Assembly: GCA_021647885.1 (NCBI GenBank)
Contig: JAKITV010000017.1
Location: 1 to 48,638, forward strand
Source of the DNA: Flavobacteriaceae bacterium
GTDB lineage: Bacteria; Bacteroidota; Bacteroidia; Flavobacteriales; Flavobacteriaceae
Reading direction: 5' to 3'
DNA: 48,638 nt
Below the pieces are notes generated by a model. That model made no database searches. It was not told where the DNA came from and was given only the letters and a program-made list of their open reading frames with translations. Position 1 is the first letter of the stretch; each line of letters opens with the position of its first letter. Shown here piece by piece: positions 8,376 through 17,504 of this stretch. A program made the position numbers and the translations under genes.

Positions 8376-9647
8376 TTAATTATTTAAATAATCCAAAGAT
8401 AATTGAATAAATGTTTTTACACCTAAAAGCATTCCGCTTTCATCAATAAAGAAATCAGGTGTATGGTGAGGAAATGCTTCAGTAGTTCCAGGAGTCATGC
8501 CTCCTAAAAAGAAATAAAGCCCAGGAATTTTTTCCTGAAAAAACGAAAAGTCTTCTGCTCCAGTAATTGCTTTTATTTCGAATACATTTCTTTCTCCAGC
8601 AGCTGCTTTTAATGAAGGAAGCATTTGTTTGGTAAGACTTGGATCATTATACGTTATTGGATAACCTTTATCTATATCTATTGTAGCTTCGGCTCTATAA
8701 ACTTTTGCAATTGCTGGAACCATTTCTTTCATACGCTTATGAATCTTTGCTTGCATATCATAATTTAGTGTACGAAGTGTTCCAATAATTTGTGCTGATT
8801 CAGGAATTATATTACTGCGTACACCACTTGTAATTTTTCCAATAGACAATACAACTGCTTCGTTAGTTAAATTCATTTCACGGCTTACTAAAGTCTGTAA
8901 ACCATCAATAATTTTTACACTAGCCATAATAGGATCTATTCCTGCCCAAGGTCTAGAACCATGTGTTTGTTTTCCTGTTACATTAATTTCAAAAGTATTT
9001 ACAGCAGCCATAATACCTCCAGATTTGTAAGCCAAAGTTCCAGCAGGTTGTCCTGAACCTACATGAAGTCCAAAAATGGCATCTACTTTTGGGTTTTCTA
9101 GCACGCCTTCTTTAACCATTAATTCTGCACCACCTTCTTCTCCTTTTGGTGCACCTTCTTCAGCAGGTTGAAAAATGAATTTTATAGTACCATTTATTTT
9201 GTCTTTATTTTTAGATAAAATCTCTGCAACTCCCATTAAAATAGCAATATGTGTATCATGACCACAGGCATGCATCACACCAGTTTCAACACCGTCGAAT
9301 GTAGTTCTTACATTAGATTTAAATGGTAAATCAGCTCTTTCAGTAACTGGCAAAGCATCAATATCTGCTCTTAAAGCCAATACTTTTCCGGGATTATCTC
9401 CTTTTAAAAGACCAACAACTCCTGTATGTGCAACTCCAGTTTGCACTTCAAGTCCTAAAGATTTTAGATGGGCGGCAATTTTTTCAGCAGTTTTAAATTC
9501 CCTATTCGATAATTCTGGGTTTTCATGGAAATGCCTACGCCATTCTATGACTTTAGATTCAATATTTGTAATGTCTGCATCAAGACCATGTTGAGAAAAT
9601 CCAATAAAACTTGTTAAAATGGTAAGGGTTAAGAGTAGTTTTTTCAT
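8376..9647 (-). CDS. secreted M20-family amidohydrolase (hippurate hydrolase/IAA-amino acid hydrolase-like)
   Basis: The 423-residue product starts with a Sec signal peptide ending near FIGFSQ. The M20D signature is clear: RRHFHENPELS at 37-47, ALRADIDALP at 91-100, the metal-binding HACGHDTH at 126-133, EEGAPKGEEGG near 177, and the FGLHV segment. Enzymes of this group hydrolyse N-acyl or aminoacyl amides with two metal ions. The signal peptide suggests periplasmic action. It is the middle gene of a DsrE-M20-GltB-like operon, with 31 nt to the gene before it and 3 nt to the gene after it. The natural substrate is not known. Confidence 0.93.
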   Translation of the reverse strand: MKKLLLTLTILTSFIGFSQHGLDADITNIESKVIEWRRHFHENPELSNREFKTAEKIAAHLKSLGLEVQTGVAHTGVVGLLKGDNPGKVLALRADIDALPVTERADLPFKSNVRTTFDGVETGVMHACGHDTHIAILMGVAEILSKNKDKINGTIKFIFQPAEEGAPKGEEGGAELMVKEGVLENPKVDAIFGLHVGSGQPAGTLAYKSGGIMAAVNTFEINVTGKQTHGSRPWAGIDPIMASVKIIDGLQTLVSREMNLTNEAVVLSIGKITSGVRSNIIPESAQIIGTLRTLNYDMQAKIHKRMKEMVPAIAKVYRAEATIDIDKGYPITYNDPSLTKQMLPSLKAAAGERNVFEIKAITGAEDFSFFQEKIPGLYFFLGGMTPGTTEAFPHHTPDFFIDESGMLLGVKTFIQLSLDYLNN

Positions 9648-9678
9648 CTATTTATATAATTGGTTAATGTTAGTTATT

Positions 9679-10221
9679 TTAGAAACTTATGTAAATGTAA
9701 CCGTTATTTTGATACTGTATTAAAGCTGTCATAGCCGAAAGTGCAAACTTTACACTTGGTATTACATTGTCTTTGTTGAGACCTCTGTAAACAGCAGTTT
9801 GACCACATAAAATGATATCGACACCAGACTCATTTAATTGATTGATAAGTTTTAGATTTGGATTATCTTCACCAAATTTTTCTTTGTATTCTTTATTGTT
9901 GAGAACATCTTGCCATGCGCCACCATGTATGGTCATCGCTACTTTTAGTTGATCTTTTGACATGCCTTCATTAGCATGCATATTTAAAAATCGAGCAGCT
10001 GTAACGATATATTTATTTGGAATACTTTTGTCTTCCGAAGTTTTTGATACATCAAAAATAACTTTGAATGTTGCAGATGCATCTGTTTTAATATCTTGAT
10101 TTTCAACATTAAAAGTTTCTCCAAAATCTTTGATTATTTTGCCATCAACTCTATTGTTTTGTGCTGATAATTGAAAAGAAATACTTAAAAATATTCCTGA
10201 TAGAAAGAGTAATTTGTTCAT
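9679..10221 (-). CDS. exported DsrE/DsrF-like family protein
   Basis: I place the start at the ATG at 10221 rather than three codons earlier, because MNKLLFLSGIFLSISFQLSAQ is a standard signal peptide. The mature part carries the DsrE-like fold pattern: a strand-helix region with VAMTIHGGAW, then INQLNESGVDIILCGQTAVYRGL, in which the Cys of the ILCGQ turn is the family's conserved position, and a C-terminal FALSAMTALIQYQNNGY helix. DsrE-like proteins take part in sulfur transfer in some systems; periplasmic flavobacterial members have no proven role. It heads the operon with the M20 enzyme. Confidence 0.85.
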   Translation of the reverse strand: MNKLLFLSGIFLSISFQLSAQNNRVDGKIIKDFGETFNVENQDIKTDASATFKVIFDVSKTSEDKSIPNKYIVTAARFLNMHANEGMSKDQLKVAMTIHGGAWQDVLNNKEYKEKFGEDNPNLKLINQLNESGVDIILCGQTAVYRGLNKDNVIPSVKFALSAMTALIQYQNNGYIYISF

Positions 10222-10362
10222 GCTTAACAAAATTTAAGCCCTAAAGATATTTAAATTTATTTACTAATTAGAAACAATCAGAATTGTTTACAATTATTCA
10301 CGTTTACTTTATAATATAAGTGTAACATTACTTAAATTCACGCTTTAAATTTAATTTCAAAA

Positions 10363-12690
10363 TTGGAGAAATACTTAAGTCAGTTAAACGAAGCACAGTT
10401 AGCACCAACCTTGCAAAAAGATGGCCCTATGATTGTTATTGCAGGAGCAGGCTCTGGTAAAACACGTGTGCTTACCTATCGCATTGCTTATTTAATGAGC
10501 CAAGGCGTAGATGCGTTTAATATTTTGTCTTTAACTTTTACCAATAAAGCTGCTCGTGAAATGAAAGCGCGTATTGCTACTATTGTAGGTGATAGTGAAG
10601 CAAAAAATATTTGGATGGGAACCTTCCATTCGGTGTTTGCTAGAATCTTACGTTTTGAAGCTGATAGATTAGGATATCCAAGTAACTTTACTATTTACGA
10701 CACACAAGATTCACAACGTTTAATTGCTTCAATTATAAAAGAAATGAATCTGGATAAAGAAATCTATAAGTACAAGCAGATTTATTCCAGAATTTCATCT
10801 TATAAGAACAGTTTGATTACTGTAAAAGCATATCTTCAAAACCCCGAACTTATTGAAGCAGATACAATGGCAAGACGACCACGTTTGGGCGATATTTATG
10901 CAGCTTATGTAGATCGTTGTTTTAAAGCTGGAGCAATGGATTTTGATGACTTGTTGCTAAAAACCAATGAACTGTTAACGAGGTTTCCAGATGTGTTGGC
11001 AAAGTATCAAAACAAGTTTCGATATATTTTAGTTGATGAGTATCAGGATACCAATCATTCGCAATATTTAATTGTTAGAGCATTGTCCGATCGCTTTCAG
11101 AACATCTGTGTTGTTGGTGATGATGCGCAGAGTATTTATGCATTTCGTGGTGCAAATATTAATAACATTCTCAATTTTCAGCGTGATTATGATGATGTTA
11201 AAGTTTTTAAATTAGAACAGAATTATCGTTCTACAAAAAACATCGTAAATGCAGCAAATTCAATTATTGATAAAAATGAAACCAAACTTGAAAAAGTTGT
11301 TTGGACTGCCAACGAGGAAGGAGCAAAGATTAAAGTAAACCGTTTATTAACAGATGGTGACGAAGGACGTTATGTAGCGAGTACAATTTTTGAAAGCAAG
11401 ATGCAAAATCAGCTAAAAAATAGCGATTTTGCGGTTCTTTACAGAACCAATGCACAATCTCGTGCTATTGAAGACGCTTTACGAAAAAGAGACATTCCAT
11501 ATAGAATTTATGGTGGATTGTCTTTTTATCAGCGAAAAGAAATAAAAGATGTCCTGTCTTATTTGCGATTGGTAATTAATCCAGCAGATGAAGAAGCTTT
11601 AAAACGAATCATTAATTTTCCAGCACGAGGTATTGGACAAACTACAATCGATAAATTAATAGTTGCAGCAAACAATTATAACAAAACTATTTTTGAAGTA
11701 TTACAAAATATAAATAAGCTAGAGATCAACATAAATTCTGGAACAAAAACAAAGCTTCAAAATTTTGTAGTAATGCTTGAGAGTTTTCAGGTTTTAAATC
11801 AAACAGCTAATGCTTTTGAATTAGCCGAACATGTTACAAAAGCAAGTGGTTTAATAAAAGAGCTTGGTAAAGATGGCACTCCAGAAGGCGTAACCAGAAT
11901 GGAAAATATTGAAGAACTCTTAAATGGAATTAAAGATTTTGTTGAAGGACAAAAAGAATTGGTAGATGTTTCAGATTCTTTAGCAGAATTTTTAGAAGAT
12001 GTTGCATTGGCGACCGATTTAGATAATACTAAAGGTGACCCAAATCATGTAGCTTTAATGACCATACATTTAGCAAAAGGATTGGAGTTTCCAAATGTGT
12101 TTATAGTTGGACTAGAAGAAGATTTATTTCCAAGTGCTATGAGTATGAATACACGCAGCGAATTAGAAGAGGAGCGAAGGCTATTTTATGTTGCAGTTAC
12201 CAGAGCCGAAAAACAAGCCTATTTAACTTATGCTTTATCGCGTTATCGTTGGGGAAAATTGATAGATGCAGAACCAAGTCGTTTTATTGAAGAAATTGAT
12301 GATAAGTATCTGGAAACAATTACTCCAATTGAAGAAAGGCGATTCAATCCAATGCTTGATGCCAGTATTTTTGGAGATGTAAAGCCTAATACAATTAGGT
12401 TTAAAAAACCAATACAAAAACAAAAAGCAAAACCCGAAAAATTTAAAATCAGTACACCAAGAAATTTAAAAAAAGTAACAAAGACTCCTGATAGCTATCG
12501 GGAAGGAAACACTAATTTGTTTAACAGCAAATTGGTTGCCGGAAATTTTGTGAAACATTTACGTTTTGGTAAAGGGGAAGTTTTAAAAATTGAAGGTGTT
12601 GGAGCAGATGCAAAAGCTGAAATTAATTTTGAAAATGGTGGTAAAAAGAAATTGTTGCTTCGATTTGCGAAGTTGGAAGTTATTGGATAA
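10363..12690 (+). CDS. uvrD: UvrD/PcrA-family superfamily 1 DNA helicase
   Basis: The 775-residue protein starts at TTG; the next Met (residue 23) would remove the Q-motif LNEAQ, so TTG is the credible start. Walker A AGAGSGKT lies at 27-34, the Walker B region VDEYQDT near 224-230, DDAQSIYAFRGA, the QNYRST motif, and the late motif VAVTRAEKQ. It unwinds DNA 3'-5' in excision and mismatch repair. A C-terminal Tudor-like module (KHLRFGKGEVLKIEG) follows a linker. In that linker, codons 708-714 are formed by an 18-bp palindrome (12486-12503) of a dispersed repeat family, in frame. A strong terminator follows. Confidence 0.95.
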   Translation: MEKYLSQLNEAQLAPTLQKDGPMIVIAGAGSGKTRVLTYRIAYLMSQGVDAFNILSLTFTNKAAREMKARIATIVGDSEAKNIWMGTFHSVFARILRFEADRLGYPSNFTIYDTQDSQRLIASIIKEMNLDKEIYKYKQIYSRISSYKNSLITVKAYLQNPELIEADTMARRPRLGDIYAAYVDRCFKAGAMDFDDLLLKTNELLTRFPDVLAKYQNKFRYILVDEYQDTNHSQYLIVRALSDRFQNICVVGDDAQSIYAFRGANINNILNFQRDYDDVKVFKLEQNYRSTKNIVNAANSIIDKNETKLEKVVWTANEEGAKIKVNRLLTDGDEGRYVASTIFESKMQNQLKNSDFAVLYRTNAQSRAIEDALRKRDIPYRIYGGLSFYQRKEIKDVLSYLRLVINPADEEALKRIINFPARGIGQTTIDKLIVAANNYNKTIFEVLQNINKLEININSGTKTKLQNFVVMLESFQVLNQTANAFELAEHVTKASGLIKELGKDGTPEGVTRMENIEELLNGIKDFVEGQKELVDVSDSLAEFLEDVALATDLDNTKGDPNHVALMTIHLAKGLEFPNVFIVGLEEDLFPSAMSMNTRSELEEERRLFYVAVTRAEKQAYLTYALSRYRWGKLIDAEPSRFIEEIDDKYLETITPIEERRFNPMLDASIFGDVKPNTIRFKKPIQKQKAKPEKFKISTPRNLKKVTKTPDSYREGNTNLFNSKLVAGNFVKHLRFGKGEVLKIEGVGADAKAEINFENGGKKKLLLRFAKLEVIG
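12486..12503 (+). repeat. CCCGATAGCTATCGGG-type palindrome inside a coding sequence
   Basis: This TCCTGATAGCTATCGGGA copy differs by one base from the intergenic form at 28513, 30874 and 35519. It is 18 nt long and read in frame within the helicase linker, contributing PDSYR and part of the flanking codons. It preserves the open frame exactly. Confidence 0.9.
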
Positions 12691-12700
12691 TTCATTAGAG

Positions 12701-12735
12701 ACCTCACAGGTTTTCAAAACCTGTGAGGTTTTATT
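12701..12735 (+). terminator. bidirectional intrinsic terminator
   Basis: A 14-bp perfect stem (ACCTCACAGGTTTT paired with AAAACCTGTGAGGT) closes on one base at 12715, so the real loop is formed by opening the A/T pairs. A T-rich tract follows (GGTTTTATTT). It lies between the convergent helicase and esterase genes and would serve the helicase; the A-rich part on the left half could serve the other strand. Confidence 0.85.
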
Positions 12736-12756
12736 TAAATAGTATTATCAATGAAG

Positions 12757-13617
12757 TTATAAGTAATTTTCAATAAAAGTTCTCAATTTTAACCAAGTAT
12801 CTAAAGCATTAGCTCCAACCCAACCATGTGCTTCGTCTTCATATAAGGTAAACTCATGAGTAACTCCAAGTTCTACCAATTTATCTCTCATATCTGTGCC
12901 TTGAGTTGTTGGTATTAAAGGATCTTGTCCTCCATAAAATAGAATAGTTGGTGGTGCAGAAGTTGTAACTCTATGGTACGGACTTACTTCTTCTAAAAAT
13001 TCGGTTGTAGCAGTTAATCCAAATAAATCAATAAGTTCTTGTACATTTGGATCTGTATTATTTAAATAAGCTGGATCTGTAAAATTTGTTGGCCCAACAA
13101 TACTACACACCATTTTTATATCGCTATTTGTATCTAGAGCATAACTCCAAAGCATTGATAAATGTGCTCCAGCACTTGTGCCAATAAAGCCAAATTCGTC
13201 ATTAATCACATAATCAGTTTGCTTGGCTTTTAAATGGTTTATTACTGATGTAATATCATTGGTTTGCATTGGGTAAGGTTGGTTGTTTTCATCGGCTAGT
13301 CTATAATTTATATTAACTACAGCTATGTTTTCAAAGTTTTGAAAGATTAAATCTACAAAGTAATTCATGTCATTTTTGTCACCTGCAGACCATCCTCCTC
13401 CATGAACCAAAATCATCACTTTGGTATCTAAAGTTCTATTTGCTGGAAGATAGATATCAAATTTTTGATCGTCATCATTTCCATAAGAAACATCTAATTC
13501 TTCAAAATATTCCAGGGATTGAGGTTGTTCAGTAATGACTTCAGAATCATTATTTGAACATGATATAACTAAAAATAGTATTAGAACATTAAGTATTATA
13601 TGTTTTAGATTTGACAT
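12757..13617 (-). CDS. lipoprotein alpha/beta hydrolase (BD-FAE / carboxylesterase-like)
   Basis: The 286-residue product has a lipoprotein signal with LVISC lipobox (Cys20). The hydrolase core follows: oxyanion-hole HGGGW at 72-76, nucleophile elbow GTSAG with Ser148, the acid in YGGQDPLIP (near 231) and His in DEAHGW (near 263). HGGGW with GxSAG is the hormone-sensitive lipase / bifunctional feruloyl-acetyl esterase arrangement. It is predicted to be an envelope-anchored esterase; the ester it cleaves is unknown. It is transcribed divergently from the YrdC gene, with only 47 nt between the starts. Confidence 0.92.
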   Translation of the reverse strand: MSNLKHIILNVLILFLVISCSNNDSEVITEQPQSLEYFEELDVSYGNDDDQKFDIYLPANRTLDTKVMILVHGGGWSAGDKNDMNYFVDLIFQNFENIAVVNINYRLADENNQPYPMQTNDITSVINHLKAKQTDYVINDEFGFIGTSAGAHLSMLWSYALDTNSDIKMVCSIVGPTNFTDPAYLNNTDPNVQELIDLFGLTATTEFLEEVSPYHRVTTSAPPTILFYGGQDPLIPTTQGTDMRDKLVELGVTHEFTLYEDEAHGWVGANALDTWLKLRTFIENYL

Positions 13618-13664
13618 ATTGAATTTATTAGTTTCTTTGTAAACGTTTTGGCAAGATAACTATT

Positions 13665-14285
13665 ATGGCAGAATTTATAAAAATATACGAAGAAAATCCC
13701 AACCCTAAAGAAATTAATAGAGTAGTTAATATTCTAAAAAGGGGAGGATTAATTATTTATCCTACAGATACTGTTTATGGATTGGGTTGTGATATTACAA
13801 ATACTAAAGCATTAGAACGTATTGCAAGAATTAAAAATGTAAAATTAGAAAAGGCTAATTTTTCGTTTGTGTGCCATGATTTAAGCAATTTAAGTGATTA
13901 TGTAAAAAACATAGACACATCAACTTTTAAAATATTAAAACGAGCGCTTCCAGGTCCTTATACATTTATTCTTCCAGGAAGTAAAACTTTACCTAAAGCA
14001 TTTAAAAAGAAAAAAACAGTAGGAATTCGTATTCCAAACAATACTATTGCGTTAGACATTGTTCGTGAATTGGGAAACCCAATTGTTTCGACTTCTATTT
14101 ATGACGAAGATGAGGTTATTGAATATACTACAGACCCAGAATTGATTCTTGAGAAGTGGAATAATTTAGTAGATCTTGTTATTGATGGTGGTTTTGGAGG
14201 TAATGAACCTTCAACTATTATCGATTTTTCTGAAGGCGAACCTTTTGTTGTTAGAGAAGGTAAAGGGAGTTTGGAGATATTATAA
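13665..14285 (+). CDS. YrdC/Sua5/YciO-family protein (L-threonylcarbamoyladenylate synthase-like)
   Basis: The 206-residue protein is a single YrdC domain: RGGLIIYPTDTVYGLGCD near 27-44, FSFVCHDLSNLSDYV, RALPGPYTFIL near 91-101, VGIRIPN near 120, and PIVSTS near 140. YrdC/Sua5 enzymes make threonylcarbamoyl-AMP for the tRNA t6A modification. The PGPYTFIL form and the KNVKLEKANFSF loop look closer to the YciO branch, whose activity is weaker and less certain, so I leave the symbol blank. It stands alone between a divergent esterase and a convergent OmpA gene. Confidence 0.88.
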   Translation: MAEFIKIYEENPNPKEINRVVNILKRGGLIIYPTDTVYGLGCDITNTKALERIARIKNVKLEKANFSFVCHDLSNLSDYVKNIDTSTFKILKRALPGPYTFILPGSKTLPKAFKKKKTVGIRIPNNTIALDIVRELGNPIVSTSIYDEDEVIEYTTDPELILEKWNNLVDLVIDGGFGGNEPSTIIDFSEGEPFVVREGKGSLEIL

Positions 14286-14292
14286 TTTTGTC

Positions 14293-14312
14293 ATTCCTGC
14301 GAAGGCAGGAAT
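14293..14312 (+). repeat. ATTCCTGC-GAAG-GCAGGAAT dispersed palindrome
   Basis: The 20-nt sequence has an 8-bp stem and a GAAG loop. Identical copies occur at 18603-18622 and 28382-28401, and a split copy at 28491-28549. It lies directly after the YrdC gene and could act as a 3' stem-loop. Confidence 0.9.
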
Positions 14313-14327
14313 CTCAAGAAAGAAAGC

Positions 14328-14356
14328 AAAAAAAAGCCCAATCTTTCAATTGGGCT
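14328..14356 (-). terminator. intrinsic terminator of the OmpA-lipoprotein gene
   Basis: The stem AGCCCAAT (14335-14342) pairs with ATTGGGCT (14349-14356) around a 6-nt loop. The run of A on the left is a U tract when read on the minus strand. It starts 22 nt past the stop of the OmpA-family gene. Confidence 0.88.
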
Positions 14357-14377
14357 CCATCATAACAAATTGTAAAA

Positions 14378-15235
14378 TTAATTACCAGTAGATAGATTCT
14401 TCATTTCCTTTTCTATCATATCATAGAATTGATCAATTTTTGGTAGAATCACTATTCGTGTTCTACGATTTTTAGCTCTATTTTCAGCAGTATCGTTATC
14501 AACTAAAGGTTGGAATTCTCCACGCCCAGCAGCAATAAGACGTTCAGGATTAACATCTAACTTTATTAATTCTCTAACTATTGAAGTTGCACGTTTTACA
14601 CTTAAATCCCAGTTATCTAAAAGTACGCCACTTTTGTAAGATTTTGTATCAGTATAGCCTTCAACCATACATTCAAAATCTGGTTTTCCATTTACTACTG
14701 TTGCAACTTTTCCTAACACTTCTTTTGCTCTTGAAGACACAACATAACTTCCGCTATTAAATAATAATTTATCTGCTATAGAAATAAAGACAACTCCTTT
14801 TTCAACATTAATTTCAATGTCAGGATCGTTAATACCTATTTCTTTCTTTAAGCTGGTAACAAGTGCCAACATAACACTATCTTTTTTGGAGATAGCGTCT
14901 CGTAATCTGGAGATTCTTAAATCTTTTTCCTTCATACTTTCTAAAGTTTTTTCAATATTATCGGCACCTTTTGCTGTTAGCATTGTAAGACCTTTATTAC
15001 TCACTATTAAGTCCTGATTAGTTTTTCGCATATCTGCAAGTTGTTCTTCTAAAGCTCTTGCACGTGCCGAAGCAGCAGCTTCGTCAGTTAAACATACATT
15101 TAATTTTACAGTCGCAGTATTAAGCAAATCTTGAGTTTCTTTTTGTTTGGCTTCAAGAGAAGCGAATTCCTTTTTAGATACACATGAACTTAATAAGAAC
15201 ATTGTAGATAGACTAAACAGTAGGATCTTTTTCAT
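14378..15235 (-). CDS. OmpA-family peptidoglycan-binding lipoprotein
   Basis: The 285-residue protein has a lipoprotein signal with lipobox LSSC (Cys18), a long helical, coiled-coil-like region (about residues 22-130, rich in Glu, Lys, Ala and Leu), and a C-terminal OmpA domain: LLFNSGSYVVSSRAKEVL near 157-174, VEGYTDTKSY near 190-200, and RLIAAGRGEFQPL...NRRTRIVILPK near 236-265. The OmpA domain binds diaminopimelate peptidoglycan; the stalk should span the periplasm from the outer membrane. It has its own terminator, and a 97-nt gap separates it from the glycosyltransferase gene upstream. Confidence 0.93.
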   Translation of the reverse strand: MKKILLFSLSTMFLLSSCVSKKEFASLEAKQKETQDLLNTATVKLNVCLTDEAAASARARALEEQLADMRKTNQDLIVSNKGLTMLTAKGADNIEKTLESMKEKDLRISRLRDAISKKDSVMLALVTSLKKEIGINDPDIEINVEKGVVFISIADKLLFNSGSYVVSSRAKEVLGKVATVVNGKPDFECMVEGYTDTKSYKSGVLLDNWDLSVKRATSIVRELIKLDVNPERLIAAGRGEFQPLVDNDTAENRAKNRRTRIVILPKIDQFYDMIEKEMKNLSTGN

Positions 15236-15332
15236 AATTTTTTATAATTAATTTTTAATAGATGTTTAAAAAGTAAAAATAGATAAAAAAGACTTGTTTA
15301 AATTAGTATTAACAAAACTTTTACTAACATTT

Positions 15333-16331
15333 TTATAAACTAATAAAAGTCTTTTTATTAAGTACGAAATGCGACCAAACTATAGATGTCGTTTTGTAAT
15401 ATTTTTTTTCTTGTTGAAGTGTTTTTCGCTGCTTTAATAGTTTAGGTAAATATTTATAAAAACTAAAATGTGCCTTAATAATTGCTAATATATGTATGAA
15501 CTTAAACTCGAATAAAAATTTAATTCCAGCTATGCCATCCAATAATAATCTTGTAAATACCAGAAAGAACAAGTTGCCTTTAGCATTCTTTACTAAAGCA
15601 AATAAACTGTTTCTAAAATTTAAATATGTTTTTTTAGAATTAGTATTGCTAAGCGTGGCTCCACCTACATGAAACACCGTTGAAGCTCCAACATACTTTA
15701 TGTTGTAATCTAAATTTTTTGCTCTCCAACATAAATCTATTTCTTCCATATGAGCAAAAAAGTTTTCATCTAAACCTTTTAGTTCTTCAAAAATGGATTT
15801 TCTTATAAAAAGACAAGCTCCAGAAGCCCAAAATATTTCGGTTGAATCGTTGTATTGGTTCTCATCCTTCTCAACAGTATTAAAAATACGTCCACGACAA
15901 AATGGATATCCAAACTTGTCTATAAATCCACCAGCAGCTCCAGCATATTCAAAATAATCTTTACGCTTATAATCTAAAATTTTTGGTTGAATGATGGCTG
16001 TGTTTGGTTCGATTTTAAACGTGTCAACGATGGGAGAGAGCCAGTTTTGTGTAACTTCCACATCGTTATTAAGTAGGCAAAATATTTCTGCATCTATATG
16101 TTGTAAAGCATCGTTATAACCTTTTGCAAAGCCTCCATTTGTTTTATTCTGAATAATTTTAACCGTTGGAAAATTGGCTTTTAAAAATGCTACAGAATCA
16201 TCAGTAGATGCATTATCAGCTACATAAATTGAAGCTTCTTCTGAATGTTCAACAACAGAAGGTAAAAATTGTTCTAATAACTTTTTTCCGTTCCAATTTA
16301 GTATTACGATTGCTGTTTTTATTTTTGCCAC
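15333..16331 (-). CDS. family 2 glycosyltransferase
   Basis: The 332-residue protein begins with the GT2 GT-A fold: AIVILNWNGKKLLEQFLPSV at 8-27, the nucleotide-binding YVADNASTDDS near 36-46, and the metal-binding region CLLNNDVEVTQ near 84-94. WASGACLFIRK and HMEEIDLCWR (near 190-200) form the acceptor and catalytic-base region. It resembles rhamnosyl-type transferases of polysaccharide assembly. Hydrophobic stretches near the C-terminus may touch the membrane. There is no polysaccharide cluster around it, so the acceptor cannot be named. Confidence 0.92.
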   Translation of the reverse strand: MAKIKTAIVILNWNGKKLLEQFLPSVVEHSEEASIYVADNASTDDSVAFLKANFPTVKIIQNKTNGGFAKGYNDALQHIDAEIFCLLNNDVEVTQNWLSPIVDTFKIEPNTAIIQPKILDYKRKDYFEYAGAAGGFIDKFGYPFCRGRIFNTVEKDENQYNDSTEIFWASGACLFIRKSIFEELKGLDENFFAHMEEIDLCWRAKNLDYNIKYVGASTVFHVGGATLSNTNSKKTYLNFRNSLFALVKNAKGNLFFLVFTRLLLDGIAGIKFLFEFKFIHILAIIKAHFSFYKYLPKLLKQRKTLQQEKKYYKTTSIVWSHFVLNKKTFISL

Positions 16332-16428
16332 GAATTCATAAATGATTTTTTCCTTATTCTATTTTCTTTACTCTTTTTTCTTTCTCAATAAAACTCTTCA
16401 ACTTCGATAATGTTTCTACAAGTTAATG

Positions 16429-17055
16429 CTAATTTTGTTTATAGTGTTTTATATAAAATGAAAGTTTCATCATCCAAAATATTATGGATGCTTCAAAAAC
16501 TCTTTGATATAATCCAATATAATTCCCTTCGAAATCGCTAAAAGATAGTATAACAGATAGTATCGCAATGCTTCCACATATAATTGATGTCGTTGAAATG
16601 CCTTTGCCATTATTCCAATATTTAGCTTTAATACCTATTAAAATTAAACAAAAAGGTGTAAATAAATAAACGATTGCACCAAATAAATTATGAATAAGTT
16701 GTGAGAAACTTGGATCTATAAGTTCTCTATTGCAACCAGCATCACAAGGAAATATACTAACTATTATTGTGCCAATACCATAAGATATTCCAAACACTAA
16801 AAGCCCAATTGAAGTTAATTTGGATTTAGGCAAGGTTCTAATTGCAAAAAAAGCAAATAAAGCTATAAAAATACCACTTGGTATATATCCAAAAATTCTT
16901 AAGTAGATTCCATATTGTGTGTTTATTGCATAACTTTCGCTTATAAACTGTTCAAGATGATTATAATTTGGGATCAATAAACCTCCTAATATCATTGGTA
17001 CAATTAAAAATATAGCACCAAGTATGCCTAACCGAAAAACTCTATTTGTGTTCAT
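16429..17055 (-). CDS. DUF998 integral membrane protein
   Basis: I place the start at the ATG at 17055 (MNTNRVFRLG) rather than five codons upstream; it overlaps the HsdR-N gene end by 14 nt. The protein of 208 residues has about six hydrophobic segments and the loop SIFPCDAGCNREL, which matches the P-C-D-xGC loop of DUF998 proteins. The function of the family is unknown. Overlap and shared direction indicate translational coupling to the upstream nuclease-like gene, but I see no logical link. Confidence 0.82.
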   Translation of the reverse strand: MNTNRVFRLGILGAIFLIVPMILGGLLIPNYNHLEQFISESYAINTQYGIYLRIFGYIPSGIFIALFAFFAIRTLPKSKLTSIGLLVFGISYGIGTIIVSIFPCDAGCNRELIDPSFSQLIHNLFGAIVYLFTPFCLILIGIKAKYWNNGKGISTTSIICGSIAILSVILSFSDFEGNYIGLYQRVFEASIIFWMMKLSFYIKHYKQN

Positions 17056-17491
17056 AAACAGGAATATCATTTAGAAATTGATAGCGTTTTGCTATAAAAT
17101 CCATTTTGCAATAATAATGATTTAATCCGTTTGTTACCATTAAATAATCGGCATTTAGTGTTAGATTATAACGTGCAATTTGGTCGAAAGCATTTTGGTT
17201 TATTGTAATTTTTGGCGATTTACATTCTACAATAAGGCGTATGCTTCCGTCTGTATTAAATACTACAATATCGTAGCGTTTGCGTAAATCGTTTACTTTT
17301 AACTCCTTTTCAACATTAATTAATGATTTCGGATAATTTTTATTTTGAATTAAAAACTGCACACAATGTTGACGAACCCATTCTTCGGGTTGAAGGATCA
17401 CAAATTTTTTACGAATTTCATCGAAAATAGAAATTTTATTTTCGCTATTTTTGAATCGAAATGAAAACTTTGGAAAGTTTAGTTCCTCCAT
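17042..17491 (-). CDS. stand-alone HsdR N-terminal-type (PD-(D/E)xK) domain protein
   Basis: The 149-residue protein corresponds to the N-terminal nuclease-like domain of type I restriction enzyme HsdR, without the helicase part. The nuclease core is visible: RKRYDIVVFN with the Asp near 74, then RLIVECKSP with the E-x-K near 89-91. A conserved front region (EEWVRQHCVQFLI) precedes it. Proteins of this size occur alone next to holA in flavobacteria; a role in defence is not shown. It is transcribed divergently from holA. There are no hsdM or hsdS genes in the window, so it is not a restriction system. Confidence 0.85.
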   Translation of the reverse strand: MEELNFPKFSFRFKNSENKISIFDEIRKKFVILQPEEWVRQHCVQFLIQNKNYPKSLINVEKELKVNDLRKRYDIVVFNTDGSIRLIVECKSPKITINQNAFDQIARYNLTLNADYLMVTNGLNHYYCKMDFIAKRYQFLNDIPVYEHK

Positions 17492-17504
17492 AAATTATTA
17501 TTGG

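Noticed and set aside
14176-14391. Plus-strand frame with VIPAKAGIS near its middle
   Set aside because: Its first part is the YrdC gene in another frame; the rest is the translated ATTCCTGC palindrome and the terminator. The IPAKAGI string also appears at 28235-28483 for the same reason.
17042-17491. Type I restriction system
   Set aside because: Only the HsdR N-terminal domain is present; hsdM, hsdS and the helicase part are missing.
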